From Puniceicoccales bacterium (GTDB taxonomy: Bacteria > Verrucomicrobiota > Verrucomicrobiia > Opitutales > JAIRLM01), in contig JAITSI010000017.1 in NCBI GenBank assembly GCA_031287845.1, positions 1 to 13,863 of the forward strand: 13,863 nt of DNA, given 5' to 3'. This document shows, one piece after another, positions 5,596-12,878 of this stretch. The position numbers were made by a program, and so were the translations under genes. Within the stretch, counting starts at the first letter, position 1, and every line of letters begins with the position of its first letter. A model generated the notes under the pieces. That model was given only the letters and a program-made list of their open reading frames with translations. It did not search any database and was not told where the DNA came from.

Positions 5596-7371
5596 TCACG
5601 GTGGCTGGGACGCGGAACTGGACACTGCTTGGCTGGAATCGGACAGGATGGCAAGGTACTGTGCATAGGAAGGATAGCTTGCAAATTGCACATCTCCCCA
5701 GCCAAAGGCACTTCGCCTGCGCAGATAATTCGCAAATAGATTGTGCAGCACATAGGCCATGTTGAGCTTGCCGTCGACAAATTTTACGCGTTCTTTTGCA
5801 TGGTCATAGCAGCGGGCGATATTGTGTCTTTTTGCCGCTTCCGCCGCCATGTGCAAGCTCATGTAAAGAACTAGGGATGGGGCACGGCCAACGCCGGAAG
5901 TGCAATTGACACAGCGGGCATTGATGGAGTAGGTGGTCGCAATCTTTTCAATGGCAAGAACAAGCTGGTGCATTTGCTCGGCAGTACTCGTAAAATCGTC
6001 CTCCCAACCTTTAATTCTCAAATGGTAAACTTTGATTGGATTCAATCCGCTTTCATTTGCCAGGGAAAAGCTTTTCAGGGAAATGTTGAATGTCTTTAGT
6101 TTCCCATTCATGGTTACAGTTATCTGACTGGGACATATCCCGGGACTTTGCACATCCTCCACATTGCTAACCATCCCCTTGCTTGGATATTCCTTTTCCG
6201 CTCGCACACTGTCATCGGCGTTTTGCCATATGGCGGGATCCCAGCCAGAGGAAGAGAGATCTATGATTACGGGAGTTCTGCCCTGGAATTCCGCATTGAA
6301 TGCCTGGCAAAATTGTGTCTGCGTGGGCCGTTTTGCGGAGGTGCCGCTGTGATTTTCTCTTAATTTGGTAGGGTCGCAAAAAACATAGAAATTGGCGCTG
6401 CCATCGGTGAGGCGGGTAAAATCTCCCCAAATTGACTTTCCATTGGGATGAAGATCAAAACTGACATCCATACGCGGAACTGGAATATTTCGCCTGACAT
6501 AGACACTTGCATCCGCATTCGTATGCAACCTAAATGGTATGAGCGAACCAGTACATTGGAAGCTAGCTATTTCAGTATTGGGCGAAAATACGTCGCGCGA
6601 ATAACACATCAAATTCCGCGGCATTTTCCGGCCCTCGCTATAATTACGCTCGCCGTAGTTAATTTCCCCAATTGCTTCATTATGTGCATCAAAGTTTTGC
6701 CAAAATAAATTTTCCAGCTCCGTTGTCAAATCGTCAAATTTTTTACTGGAAGCAAGCAATGTTCCCGCCTGGGACGATGAAACCGAAGAAGAGGAGGAAG
6801 AAGAAGATGAGGAAGAAGAAGAGGAGGAAGAAGAAGAGGAGGAGGAGGATGATGATGATGATAATAATAATGAAGTGTCAGGCGTAGGCAACGAAGGAGA
6901 GGTGCTGGACAGGGAAGATAACGAAATACTGACCGGAGAAGATGGAGATGAAGAACTGGACAGAGAGGATGGAGGGGAAGAAGTGGACGGGGAAAGGGAA
7001 GATGAGTTGACATCGGAATATGAAGATGATTTGAATTCGGAAAAGGAAGATGCGGAAGTCGTGGGCGGGGAAGCGATCCCGAACTGTGGCGAAGATGAGT
7101 CCAGTTGAGTAGGTTTGGCCGGTTGCGCCGGCTTCCTGGACCAGAGAAAGATGGTGATGGCACCGGCAAACAGTGCGATCAGAAAAAGTGCGGCGACCAG
7201 CGGGATGCCGAAAAGAAGGGGTAAAACGGCAAAGGCCGTCAGGACCGCGACCGCGCCGGTTCCCGCGATGAGCAGCAGGGTGACGGTGGCAGCCGTGGCA
7301 AATGGTAGTTTGCTCCGGAACGGCACCGTCAATTCCACCGAATTATTATCGGATAGCATTGGCCTATGCAC
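5596..7371 (-). CDS. Membrane-anchored protein tyrosine phosphatase with poly-Ser linker (candidate effector)
   Basis: The product (591 residues from GTG at 7371, or 587 from ATG at 7359) has three parts. Residues 21-78 form two hydrophobic segments split by a Pro/Gly turn (LTAFAVLPLLFGIPLVAAL), an Inc-like hairpin. Residues 90-205 are a Ser/Pro-rich linker with 26 uninterrupted Ser (171-196). Residues about 210-575 fit a classical tyrosine phosphatase: PRNLMCYSRDVFSP (pTyr loop), QTQFCQAF, the WPD loop as WEDD (Trp456, Asp458), the P-loop NCTSGVGRAPS (Cys490, Arg496), and YAQYLAIL (Q-loop) near the end. Catalytic Cys, Arg and the general-acid Asp are present; the usual His before Cys is Asn and the Ser/Thr after Arg is Ala. 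The gene begins 13-25 bases after lpxK and has weak ribosome-binding sites for both starts. The phosphatase part is AT-richer than its neighbours. A host-directed role is inferred, not shown. Confidence 0.82.
   Translation of the reverse strand: MHRPMLSDNNSVELTVPFRSKLPFATAATVTLLLIAGTGAVAVLTAFAVLPLLFGIPLVAALFLIALFAGAITIFLWSRKPAQPAKPTQLDSSSPQFGIASPPTTSASSFSEFKSSSYSDVNSSSLSPSTSSPPSSLSSSSSPSSPVSISLSSLSSTSPSLPTPDTSLLLSSSSSSSSSSSSSSSSSSSSSSSSSSVSSSQAGTLLASSKKFDDLTTELENLFWQNFDAHNEAIGEINYGERNYSEGRKMPRNLMCYSRDVFSPNTEIASFQCTGSLIPFRLHTNADASVYVRRNIPVPRMDVSFDLHPNGKSIWGDFTRLTDGSANFYVFCDPTKLRENHSGTSAKRPTQTQFCQAFNAEFQGRTPVIIDLSSSGWDPAIWQNADDSVRAEKEYPSKGMVSNVEDVQSPGICPSQITVTMNGKLKTFNISLKSFSLANESGLNPIKVYHLRIKGWEDDFTSTAEQMHQLVLAIEKIATTYSINARCVNCTSGVGRAPSLVLYMSLHMAAEAAKRHNIARCYDHAKERVKFVDGKLNMAYVLHNLFANYLRRRSAFGWGDVQFASYPSYAQYLAILSDSSQAVSSSASQPP
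6784..6861 (-). repeat. Trinucleotide tract encoding 26 consecutive serines
   Basis: Read on the - strand, these 78 bases are 26 Ser codons (mixed TCT, TCC, TCA and one TCG). The tract is nearly pure purine on the + strand (GAA/GAG/GGA units, then four GAT units) and is followed by three Leu codons (TTA). Loss or gain of triplets by slippage would alter linker length without breaking the frame. The mixed codons suggest selection for serine rather than one recent expansion. Confidence 0.9.
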
Positions 7372-7388
7372 TATGGCCTATGCACTAT
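7361..7388. repeat. Exact 14-bp tandem duplication at the lpxK/phosphatase junction
   Basis: GGCCTATGCACTAT occurs twice head to tail (7361-7374 and 7375-7388). It covers the lpxK stop codon (7385-7387) and the GTG start candidate of the phosphatase gene (7369-7371), ending one base before its ATG candidate. Because 14 is not a multiple of three, the copies lie in different frames. The duplication sets the spacing between the two genes. Confidence 0.9.
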
Positions 7389-8683
7389 GCGGAATTTGAT
7401 CCCGGGCAAGAAAAAACACCGTCGCAGGATGCCGCGGCGGCGCCGGCCACCGTCCCATTCGCTTCGCCGGCGCAGATTCGCTGCAGCAGGGCCTCGAAGT
7501 GCTCCCGGCCGTGGAGAATTTCCATCTCAATGCGCAAATAGTAGGTGGGGAGCGGGTAGATCCAGCGCGACTCCAGCCGCACCGCATCCTTTTCCGTCGT
7601 GAGGACCAGCTCCGCACCGCGTTCGCAGGCCCGGCCAAAGATTTTTTGCACATCCTCCTCGGAAAAGCGATAGTGGTCGGGAAAGTGCCGGCGCAGGACG
7701 ACGCTGGCGCCGGTGCCGTGGACAAAGGCCTCGAAGCCATCCGGCGAGGCGATGCCACTGAACAGGGCAACCTTTTTGCCAAAAAGGAATGCAATGGGCA
7801 GGTCTCCGTCCCCCTGCAGGCAGCACAGGGTCCGGGGGGCGTGGCGGCAGCGGAGGATGGGGATGCCAGGGCCGGCGTGGCGGACGAGGGCGGCTTCCCG
7901 GGCCGGATCCATGGCCCCGTCGGACTTGGTAAGCAGGATGTGGGTCGCGCGGACCATGGCCGAGGGAGGCTCGCGCAAAATGCCACGGGGCAAAAGCTTT
8001 CCTCCGCCGAAGGGCCGCGTGCTGTCGATGAGCAGCAGGTTGAGATGGCCGTGGAGGCGGCGGTACTGGAAGCCGTCGTCGAGGAGCAGCACGTCGCAGC
8101 CAAAGTGCTTGATGGCGAAGTGTCCCGCCCTTACGCGGTTCTTATCGGTCAACACAACGACGCCGGGCAGGTTCTTTGCCAGCATGTGGGGCTCATCGCC
8201 GGCCACGGCCGAGTCCAGCAGCACCGAACGGCCATCCCCCACGATGCGCGGTGGCGGCTCGCCGCGGTGGCTAATGAGCCGCAGCAGGCCGGCCAGGGGA
8301 GGCTGGGAACGGCTGCGGTAGCCACGGCTCAGGATGGCGACGCGCCGGCCGCGCCGGGCAAGTTCCCGGGCAAGCAGCTCGACGATTGGGGTCTTGCCCG
8401 TGCCGCCGACGGTCAAATTTCCAACGGTTACGACGGTGCAGCCCAGGTACTGGGGCCGCAAAATTCGATGGAGGTAGCAGAGGTGGCGCAGGTAGACCAG
8501 CAGGCGGAAGGGAAAGGAGAGCAGGTGCAGGACGGCGCCGACCCCGACGGCCATGGGACTCCGGCTACGGTCGTAGAGGATGTCGCCGGCGAAGCGCTCC
8601 ACCGTGCGATTGAAGTGGCGCAGGGGACGGAGAAAGCGGCGGCGGAATCGGATTCGCCAGTAGCGGAGCCAGCGCACGCGCAC
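7385..8683 (-). CDS. lpxK: Tetraacyldisaccharide 4'-kinase
   Basis: LpxK phosphorylates the 4' position of the lipid A disaccharide at the inner face of the cytoplasmic membrane. Seen in the sequence: the P-loop VGNLTVGGTGKTP (87-99), LSRGYRSR (118-125), AGDEP (161-165), LDDGFQYRRL (201-210) and GKLLPRGILREP (228-239), all family signatures. At 432 residues it is longer than the E. coli enzyme (328). The extra part is mainly an Arg-rich N-terminus (MRVRWLRYWRIRFRRR) before the hydrophobic membrane helix at about 45-70, plus a C-terminal tail. The start is GTG at 8683, three bases after rho; a second GTG at 8677 has better spacing to the AGGGGG ribosome-binding site and may be the true start. 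With LpxA on the other strand, it supports a complete lipid A pathway. Confidence 0.95.
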   Translation of the reverse strand: MRVRWLRYWRIRFRRRFLRPLRHFNRTVERFAGDILYDRSRSPMAVGVGAVLHLLSFPFRLLVYLRHLCYLHRILRPQYLGCTVVTVGNLTVGGTGKTPIVELLARELARRGRRVAILSRGYRSRSQPPLAGLLRLISHRGEPPPRIVGDGRSVLLDSAVAGDEPHMLAKNLPGVVVLTDKNRVRAGHFAIKHFGCDVLLLDDGFQYRRLHGHLNLLLIDSTRPFGGGKLLPRGILREPPSAMVRATHILLTKSDGAMDPAREAALVRHAGPGIPILRCRHAPRTLCCLQGDGDLPIAFLFGKKVALFSGIASPDGFEAFVHGTGASVVLRRHFPDHYRFSEEDVQKIFGRACERGAELVLTTEKDAVRLESRWIYPLPTYYLRIEMEILHGREHFEALLQRICAGEANGTVAGAAAASCDGVFSCPGSNSA

Positions 8684-8686
8684 CCC

Positions 8687-9826
8687 CTAGCCCCGTCCTC
8701 CGACGAGGGCCACGAATTCCCCGTTGTTCACCGTCTTTCCCAGCCGGGAGAGGAGGGTTTCCAGGGCCGCCTCGGGCCGCTGGCCGGCCAGTGCCCGCCG
8801 CATGCGCTGGGCCGCCTCCAGCGCGGCCGGAGCAAGTAGGAGTTCCTCGCGCCGGGTGCCGGTGGCCTGCAGGTTCACCGCGGGAAAGAGCCGCTGCTCC
8901 GCCGCCCTCCGGTCCAGGACCACCTCCCAGTTCCCCGTTCCCTTGAATTCCTGGAAAATGAGCTCGTCCATGCGGCTGCCGGTCTCCACCAGAGCCGTCG
9001 CCAGGACGGTCAGGCTGCCAATTTCCTCCGTTTCCCGGGCCATGGCGAACAGCTGCCGCGGCTTTTCCATGGCCTGGGAGTCCAATCCGCCGCTCATTGT
9101 CCGGCCCGAGTGGCCGACGATGCCGTTGTTGTGGGCCCTGGCCAGCCGGGTAATGGAATCGAGCAGCAGCACCACGTCCCTACCGGCTTCCACAAGGTTT
9201 TGGGCCCTTTCGAAGGCAAGCTGGGCCGTTTGCAGGTGGTGGGAAACCGGCTCGTCGTTGGACGAGGCAAAGAGCTCCGCCGGCACGTTGCGCTGGAAAT
9301 CCGTGACCTCCTCCGGCCTCTCGTCGACCAGCAGCACCAGCAGGTGGCAGTCTTCGGCGTTGGCCCGGATGCCGTTGGCGATGGCACGGAGCAGGATGGT
9401 CTTTCCCGACCGGGGCGGCGCCACGATCAGTCCCCGCTGGCCCCGGCCGATGGGGGCAAAGAGGTCAATTAGCCGGGTGGTGAGGAGCCGACCCTCCGTT
9501 TCCAGCCGGAGAAAGCGGCGCGGTGCGGTGGAGGTGGCCTGGAAAAATGGCACGCAGGCGCAGCGCTGCCGGGGGGAAAGCCCGTCCACGGAGTCCACCC
9601 GCACCAGGCGGGGAAGCTGGCCCGCGCCGACCGCCGGCACGGCCCGTCCGACGATGCCCTGGCCCGTCCGCAGCCGCAGCTGGCGCAGCAGGGACTGGGG
9701 CACGTGGGCCAGGTACCGATCCCAGCGGCCCACGCAGCCAGCGGCCAGCAACCTCCCCTGGCCCGAATGCCGATCCAGGTCAAACAATCCCTCCACGGGA
9801 ATTTCAGCCGTCCCTGTCCGATCCAT
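8687..9826 (-). CDS. rho: Transcription termination factor Rho (short, divergent RNA-binding domain)
   Basis: Rho is a hexameric RNA-dependent ATPase/helicase that ends transcription. The motor domain is clear: Walker A RGLIVAPPRSGKT (131-143), VDERPEEV (167-174), Walker B with VLLLDSITRLARAHN (219-233), GRTMSGGLDSQA (241-252), the R-loop KGTGN (295-299) and FPAVNLQATGTRREELL (314-330). At 379 residues it is about 40 shorter than E. coli Rho and begins almost at the OB-fold, lacking the N-terminal helical domain. The RNP-like DGFGFLR is replaced by SGQGRLL (21-27). The ATG at 9826 is chosen over GTG at 9829 because GGAGG lies 4 bases before it; its A overlaps the TGA of the preceding gene. 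Identification is firm; RNA preference may differ from textbook Rho. Confidence 0.94.
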   Translation of the reverse strand: MDRTGTAEIPVEGLFDLDRHSGQGRLLAAGCVGRWDRYLAHVPQSLLRQLRLRTGQGIVGRAVPAVGAGQLPRLVRVDSVDGLSPRQRCACVPFFQATSTAPRRFLRLETEGRLLTTRLIDLFAPIGRGQRGLIVAPPRSGKTILLRAIANGIRANAEDCHLLVLLVDERPEEVTDFQRNVPAELFASSNDEPVSHHLQTAQLAFERAQNLVEAGRDVVLLLDSITRLARAHNNGIVGHSGRTMSGGLDSQAMEKPRQLFAMARETEEIGSLTVLATALVETGSRMDELIFQEFKGTGNWEVVLDRRAAEQRLFPAVNLQATGTRREELLLAPAALEAAQRMRRALAGQRPEAALETLLSRLGKTVNNGEFVALVGGRG

Positions 9827-10404
9827 CACTCCTCCCAGCCCTCCGACCCATCGTCACCGGTTTCCTCCTCCTCCTCGCCGTCCTCGGAGAAGCCGGCGGG
9901 AACGTACTCCAAAATGCCGGCAATTTCCTGGAAAAGGTGCGGCGCCAGGCCCTGGAACCCCTCCAGCGCGTCCCGCACCGCCTCCTCCAGCTCATCCACG
10001 GTCAATTGTTGGGCAAAGTGATGCCGGGCATTGAGATATTTGATGCGCAGGGAGGAAATGTGGTCCAAAAATTCCGCATAGCCGCCATAGCCTTCGCGGA
10101 AGGTGTCGGGCAGGGCAAAGAGCTTCTCCGCCGACTCGCCGATGGCCTCCCCGCTGGGAACCAGCCGAACCCGGCCGCCGCCCAGGTCCCGGTCGATGGT
10201 GAAGCGCAGAAAGGCACGGCCGACGATTTCCCGGTCCAGGCCATAGCCGCGCAGGGGCTCCAGCAGGTCAAATACGCATTCCACCTGCCGCGGGTCCAGG
10301 ATGCTGAGCTGCTCCTCTTCGACCGTTTCCGGCAGCGAGTCCGCCTCCTCCAGCCACCAGTTGTAGTCCGCCTTCAGCGTGACAATGCACCATTCCAAAG
10401 CCAT
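9826..10404 (-). CDS. Acidic protein of unknown function, translationally coupled to rho
   Basis: I do not recognise this 192-residue protein. It is soluble-looking, with no signal peptide or membrane segment. It starts MALEWCIVTLKADYNWWLEE, is mostly predicted helix plus short strands in the middle (REIVGRAFLRFTIDRDLGGG, VRLVPSGEA), and ends in a strongly acidic tail (EDGEEEEETGDDGSEGWEE). Amino-acid composition and lack of Arg/Pro runs argue that it is real coding sequence. The start is set by GGAG seven bases before the ATG at 10404; the open frame continues upstream but turns low-complexity. Its TGA overlaps the rho ATG (TGATG), so the two are probably co-translated, and a role linked to Rho or RNA metabolism is possible but unproven. 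Confidence 0.75.
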   Translation of the reverse strand: MALEWCIVTLKADYNWWLEEADSLPETVEEEQLSILDPRQVECVFDLLEPLRGYGLDREIVGRAFLRFTIDRDLGGGRVRLVPSGEAIGESAEKLFALPDTFREGYGGYAEFLDHISSLRIKYLNARHHFAQQLTVDELEEAVRDALEGFQGLAPHLFQEIAGILEYVPAGFSEDGEEEEETGDDGSEGWEE

Positions 10405-10625
10405 GCCCTGTCTCCATCTCCCGGCCGCGGCAGCGCGGGCGGCCACGACGGCCAAACCCATGCCGGCAACCCTCCGGCCCCGTCCCCGGGCTCCCGTGCC
10501 CGCCCCAGCGCTCCGGCCACCTCCGCCAAAGGTCACCGATGGAGAGCTAGAAAGACCGGCGGCGCCGTCAACCGTTTTTTCCCTTCGCCGCTCCGGACCC
10601 ATGGCCAGGCTCGGCCGAGGCCGAA
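10405..10625 (-). other. GC-rich gap between truB and the unknown gene
   Basis: These 221 bases hold no gene that I can support. On the - strand a weak promoter-like pair, TTGACG (10571-10566) and TAGCTC (10549-10544) with a 16-base spacer, could serve the unknown gene-rho-lpxK-phosphatase unit. A CTCGGCCGAG palindrome (10612-10621) lies right after truB but has no T-tract. Confidence 0.3.
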
Positions 10626-11384
10626 TCAAAGTAGTTTTTCCGCCTCCGCAAAACCTTTCTCCGCAAAAGTGAAAAATTTTTCCCGCAGAAGTTGCCAATT
10701 TTTCTCCATTTCCTCCGCGATTGGGCCCGCCTCCCGCCCTGCCAGCTCGGCGAGGTCCCAGGCCCCGGCGACGGTGAAGCAGCCGGAGCGGGTACGGCGA
10801 AGCCGGTGCAGGTGGGCGGGACAGCCAAGTACCCGGCCCAGGTCGCGGGCAATGCTGCGCACGTAGGTTCCCGGAGAACAGCCAATGGAAAGGCGCAGCA
10901 GCGGCGCATTCCAATCGAGCAGGGCCAGCCGGTCCACGCGCACGACCCGGCCGGCGATGGCAACGGCCTGGCCGGACCTGCCGCGGCGGTAGCAGGGAAC
11001 GCCCTGGATTTTCCTGGCGCAGAACTGGGGAGGAATCTGCTCCCGTTCCCCCAAAAACTGACCCAGCGCCCGCTCTATGCTTTCCCGGTCCAGGGACTCA
11101 AAATGTCCCCGCTCCAGCGCTTCCCCCTCCCGGTCATCGGTGGCGGTGGAAAACCCCAGGCGAACCGTTGCGTCGTAGTCCTTGTCGCCCGCCATCGCGG
11201 CGGAGCAAGATTTGGTGGCATCTCCCAGCAGAATAAGCAGCAGGCCCGTCGCCAGCGGATCCAGCGTACCGCCATGGCCCACCCGCCGCGTCCCCAAAAT
11301 CCGACGCACGCGGTCCACCATGCCGTGGGAAGACATCCCCTCCGGCTTGTCCATGGGCAAAATACCGTGCCACTGCGCCGCCAT
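10626..11384 (-). CDS. truB: tRNA pseudouridine-55 synthase
   Basis: TruB converts U55 in the T-loop of tRNAs to pseudouridine. The 252-residue product starts with GILPMDKPEGMSSHG, the family entry motif, followed by VGHGGTLDPLATGLLLI with the catalytic Asp42. IPPQFCARKIQGVPCYRRGR and CSPGTYVRSIARDLG are further conserved blocks. It is shorter than E. coli TruB (314 residues), with a reduced C-terminal part after the catalytic domain. The ATG at 11384 (MAAQWHG) is chosen because family similarity begins within a few residues; an upstream ATG at 11453 would add 23 residues that look unrelated, and no start has a strong Shine-Dalgarno. The usual partners rbfA and ribF are not adjacent; mreC precedes it. 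Confidence 0.95.
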   Translation of the reverse strand: MAAQWHGILPMDKPEGMSSHGMVDRVRRILGTRRVGHGGTLDPLATGLLLILLGDATKSCSAAMAGDKDYDATVRLGFSTATDDREGEALERGHFESLDRESIERALGQFLGEREQIPPQFCARKIQGVPCYRRGRSGQAVAIAGRVVRVDRLALLDWNAPLLRLSIGCSPGTYVRSIARDLGRVLGCPAHLHRLRRTRSGCFTVAGAWDLAELAGREAGPIAEEMEKNWQLLREKFFTFAEKGFAEAEKLL

Positions 11385-11523
11385 CGCCGAAAATGCCACA
11401 GCTCCCAGCGGAACCGGCCACGGCAGGCAGCCAGAGGAAAAATGCCACGGCAAGCAAATTTTCCAGCCCGCTCGGGAAAATCCCTGGCCGCCGGCGGAGC
11501 GGAGGCAGAACCCCCCCCGGATT

Positions 11524-12369
11524 TCACGGCGGGGGAAGCGGTCCCCGGCGCGGTAAGGGTTCGCCGCCCGTGGGAACCAGCACGCCCAATTCCCTCGCCT
11601 GCAGCAACTGCGGGCACAGGTGAACGGTCCCCTCCAGGAAGAGTCCGTCGGCGCTGGGCTGGAGCTGGTCCACGGGGCCGATGGGAATGCCGTCGGGATA
11701 GGAGCCGGAAAGGGACGACGTGATGAGCAGCAGGGGCCGGCCGTCGCCCAAGTCCTGGGGCAGGTGGGTCACGCGGCCAATGGGCTGGCCAAAGCCGCCC
11801 TGGGCCACCCCCTCGTAGATCACGGGCCGCCGGTCGCCGGCCACGTGGGCCACGCAGTGGAAGCGGGGGTCGCTGGCCAGGAGGGCAACGCAGTGGCCGG
11901 AACGGGCGTGCAAAATCTTTCCCGATAAAAATTCCCCGCAGAGCAGGGGGGAATTGGGAGAAAACTCCCCGCCTTCCAGTAAAAGTTCCTGCCACCAGGC
12001 CTTTTCATCGCGGCGCAGGACCCGCAGGACATGGACGGAAAAGTTTCCAACCGCCCCGGGGAGCCGGGATTCCTCCTGCCAGCGGCCGGCCTCCTCCACC
12101 CGGCGCAGCAGCTGGCCGTGGCCATCGCTCCGGGAAAGCTCCACCACGAGCCGGGCAAGGGTTTCCTTGGACTGCGCCAGAAGAACTTCCCGTGCCCAAA
12201 GCTCCCGGGCCACGTCCGCGGCGTACCAGACCGGGGCCTGCAATTTCTGCAGCACCGTCCGCAGCTGGCGGCGGAGTAGGGGCGGAATCAACAGCCAGCC
12301 CAGCAAGAGGATGGAAAAAAGACCCAGCAGGCGCCGTTCCCAGCGATAGCGTCCCCACCAGGATCCCAT
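11524..12369 (-). CDS. mreC: Rod shape-determining protein MreC
   Basis: MreC is a periplasmic scaffold anchored in the inner membrane that organises the cell-wall elongation machinery with MreB, MreD and PBP2. The 281-residue product shows a short cytoplasmic start (MGSWWGRYRWERR), a transmembrane helix at 14-30, a coiled-coil-like helix from about 35 to 100, and the beta-domain from about 105 to 267. LLLITSSLSGSYPDGIPIGPV corresponds to the family TSG..G.FP.GIPVG.V motif, and a V.P...L..L.VLV end follows. AGGGGA (12384-12379) lies 9 bases before the ATG and 6 before a GTG directly upstream (12372). No mreB is visible in the window, and similarity outside the beta-domain is weak, so the call is good but not absolute. 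Confidence 0.78.
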   Translation of the reverse strand: MGSWWGRYRWERRLLGLFSILLLGWLLIPPLLRRQLRTVLQKLQAPVWYAADVARELWAREVLLAQSKETLARLVVELSRSDGHGQLLRRVEEAGRWQEESRLPGAVGNFSVHVLRVLRRDEKAWWQELLLEGGEFSPNSPLLCGEFLSGKILHARSGHCVALLASDPRFHCVAHVAGDRRPVIYEGVAQGGFGQPIGRVTHLPQDLGDGRPLLLITSSLSGSYPDGIPIGPVDQLQPSADGLFLEGTVHLCPQLLQARELGVLVPTGGEPLPRRGPLPPP

Positions 12370-12372
12370 CAC

Positions 12373-12878
12373 GGCCAGTCCCCTAAAATTTCCCCGCCAT
12401 CCCCGGCGCTTCCCACGGCGGTCCGGCCGGCGGCCTTTCCCGCGCTCCGACCCAGCAAGGGAAGTGCAATGGTCTCGCCCGGCCCCGCCCTGTCAAGGCC
12501 GTCGCTCGTCCGGTCCCTAAAAATTTGCGACAAAATTCCCGGCCACCGGCGGAGGTCCCGGCAAACTGCAGCTCCATCAGGTCCCAAAGGGGGTTGCCGC
12601 GCCCCTTTGCCAATCCCCCGCCCACGGAGTGCCACAGCATCGATGGTTGGGGAAAGCGAAGCCGGGGGCAAAGCCCCCAAAAGGGCCTGGCCGGCCCGCG
12701 AGGCCTCCATTAGGGCCGGCCCGCGGCACTGCCCGCTCCGAGGGTAGCGCCCGTGAGAGGCCCTTCCCCCAAGAAGTCAAGTTCCTGCACCACAAGTCCG
12801 TATCGGTCACTTTTCCAGATGGAGGTGGCAAGAAAAATTCCGGCGAATCGCAGCCCTATTTTTCCCAAAGGTAAAAAT
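12373..12878. other. About 500 gene-free, GC-rich bases upstream of mreC
   Basis: I see no convincing gene. A 113-codon open frame on the - strand (12369-12710) ends on the TGA that overlaps the mreC ATG, but its translation is low-complexity. The stretch holds a GGGGGC-AAA-GCCCCC hairpin (12664-12678), a direct repeat GGCCGGCCCGCG (12689-12700 and 12714-12725), and two near-identical islands reading GTCCCCTAAAATTT and GTCCCTAAAAATTT (starting 12378 and about 12512). I could not match it to tRNA, SRP RNA, RNase P RNA or tmRNA by eye. A structured RNA or decayed gene remains possible. Confidence 0.5.

Noticed and set aside
6784..6861. CRISPR array or satellite repeat
   Set aside because: The repeat is a simple triplet run in frame with a coding sequence; there are no spacer-separated repeats anywhere in the window.
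6875..7108. Acidic 77-codon + strand frame (repeated Glu/Asp-rich segments)
   Set aside because: It is the antisense of the Ser/Pro linker of the phosphatase, whose frame continues on both sides into recognisable domains.
12664..12678. GGGGGC-AAA-GCCCCC hairpin as a terminator
   Set aside because: No T-tract follows it on either strand.
12369..12710. 113-codon - strand frame ending on the mreC start
   Set aside because: Its TGA overlap with mreC looks like coupling, but the translation is Gly/Ala/Arg-rich without recognisable structure, and there is no clear ribosome-binding site.
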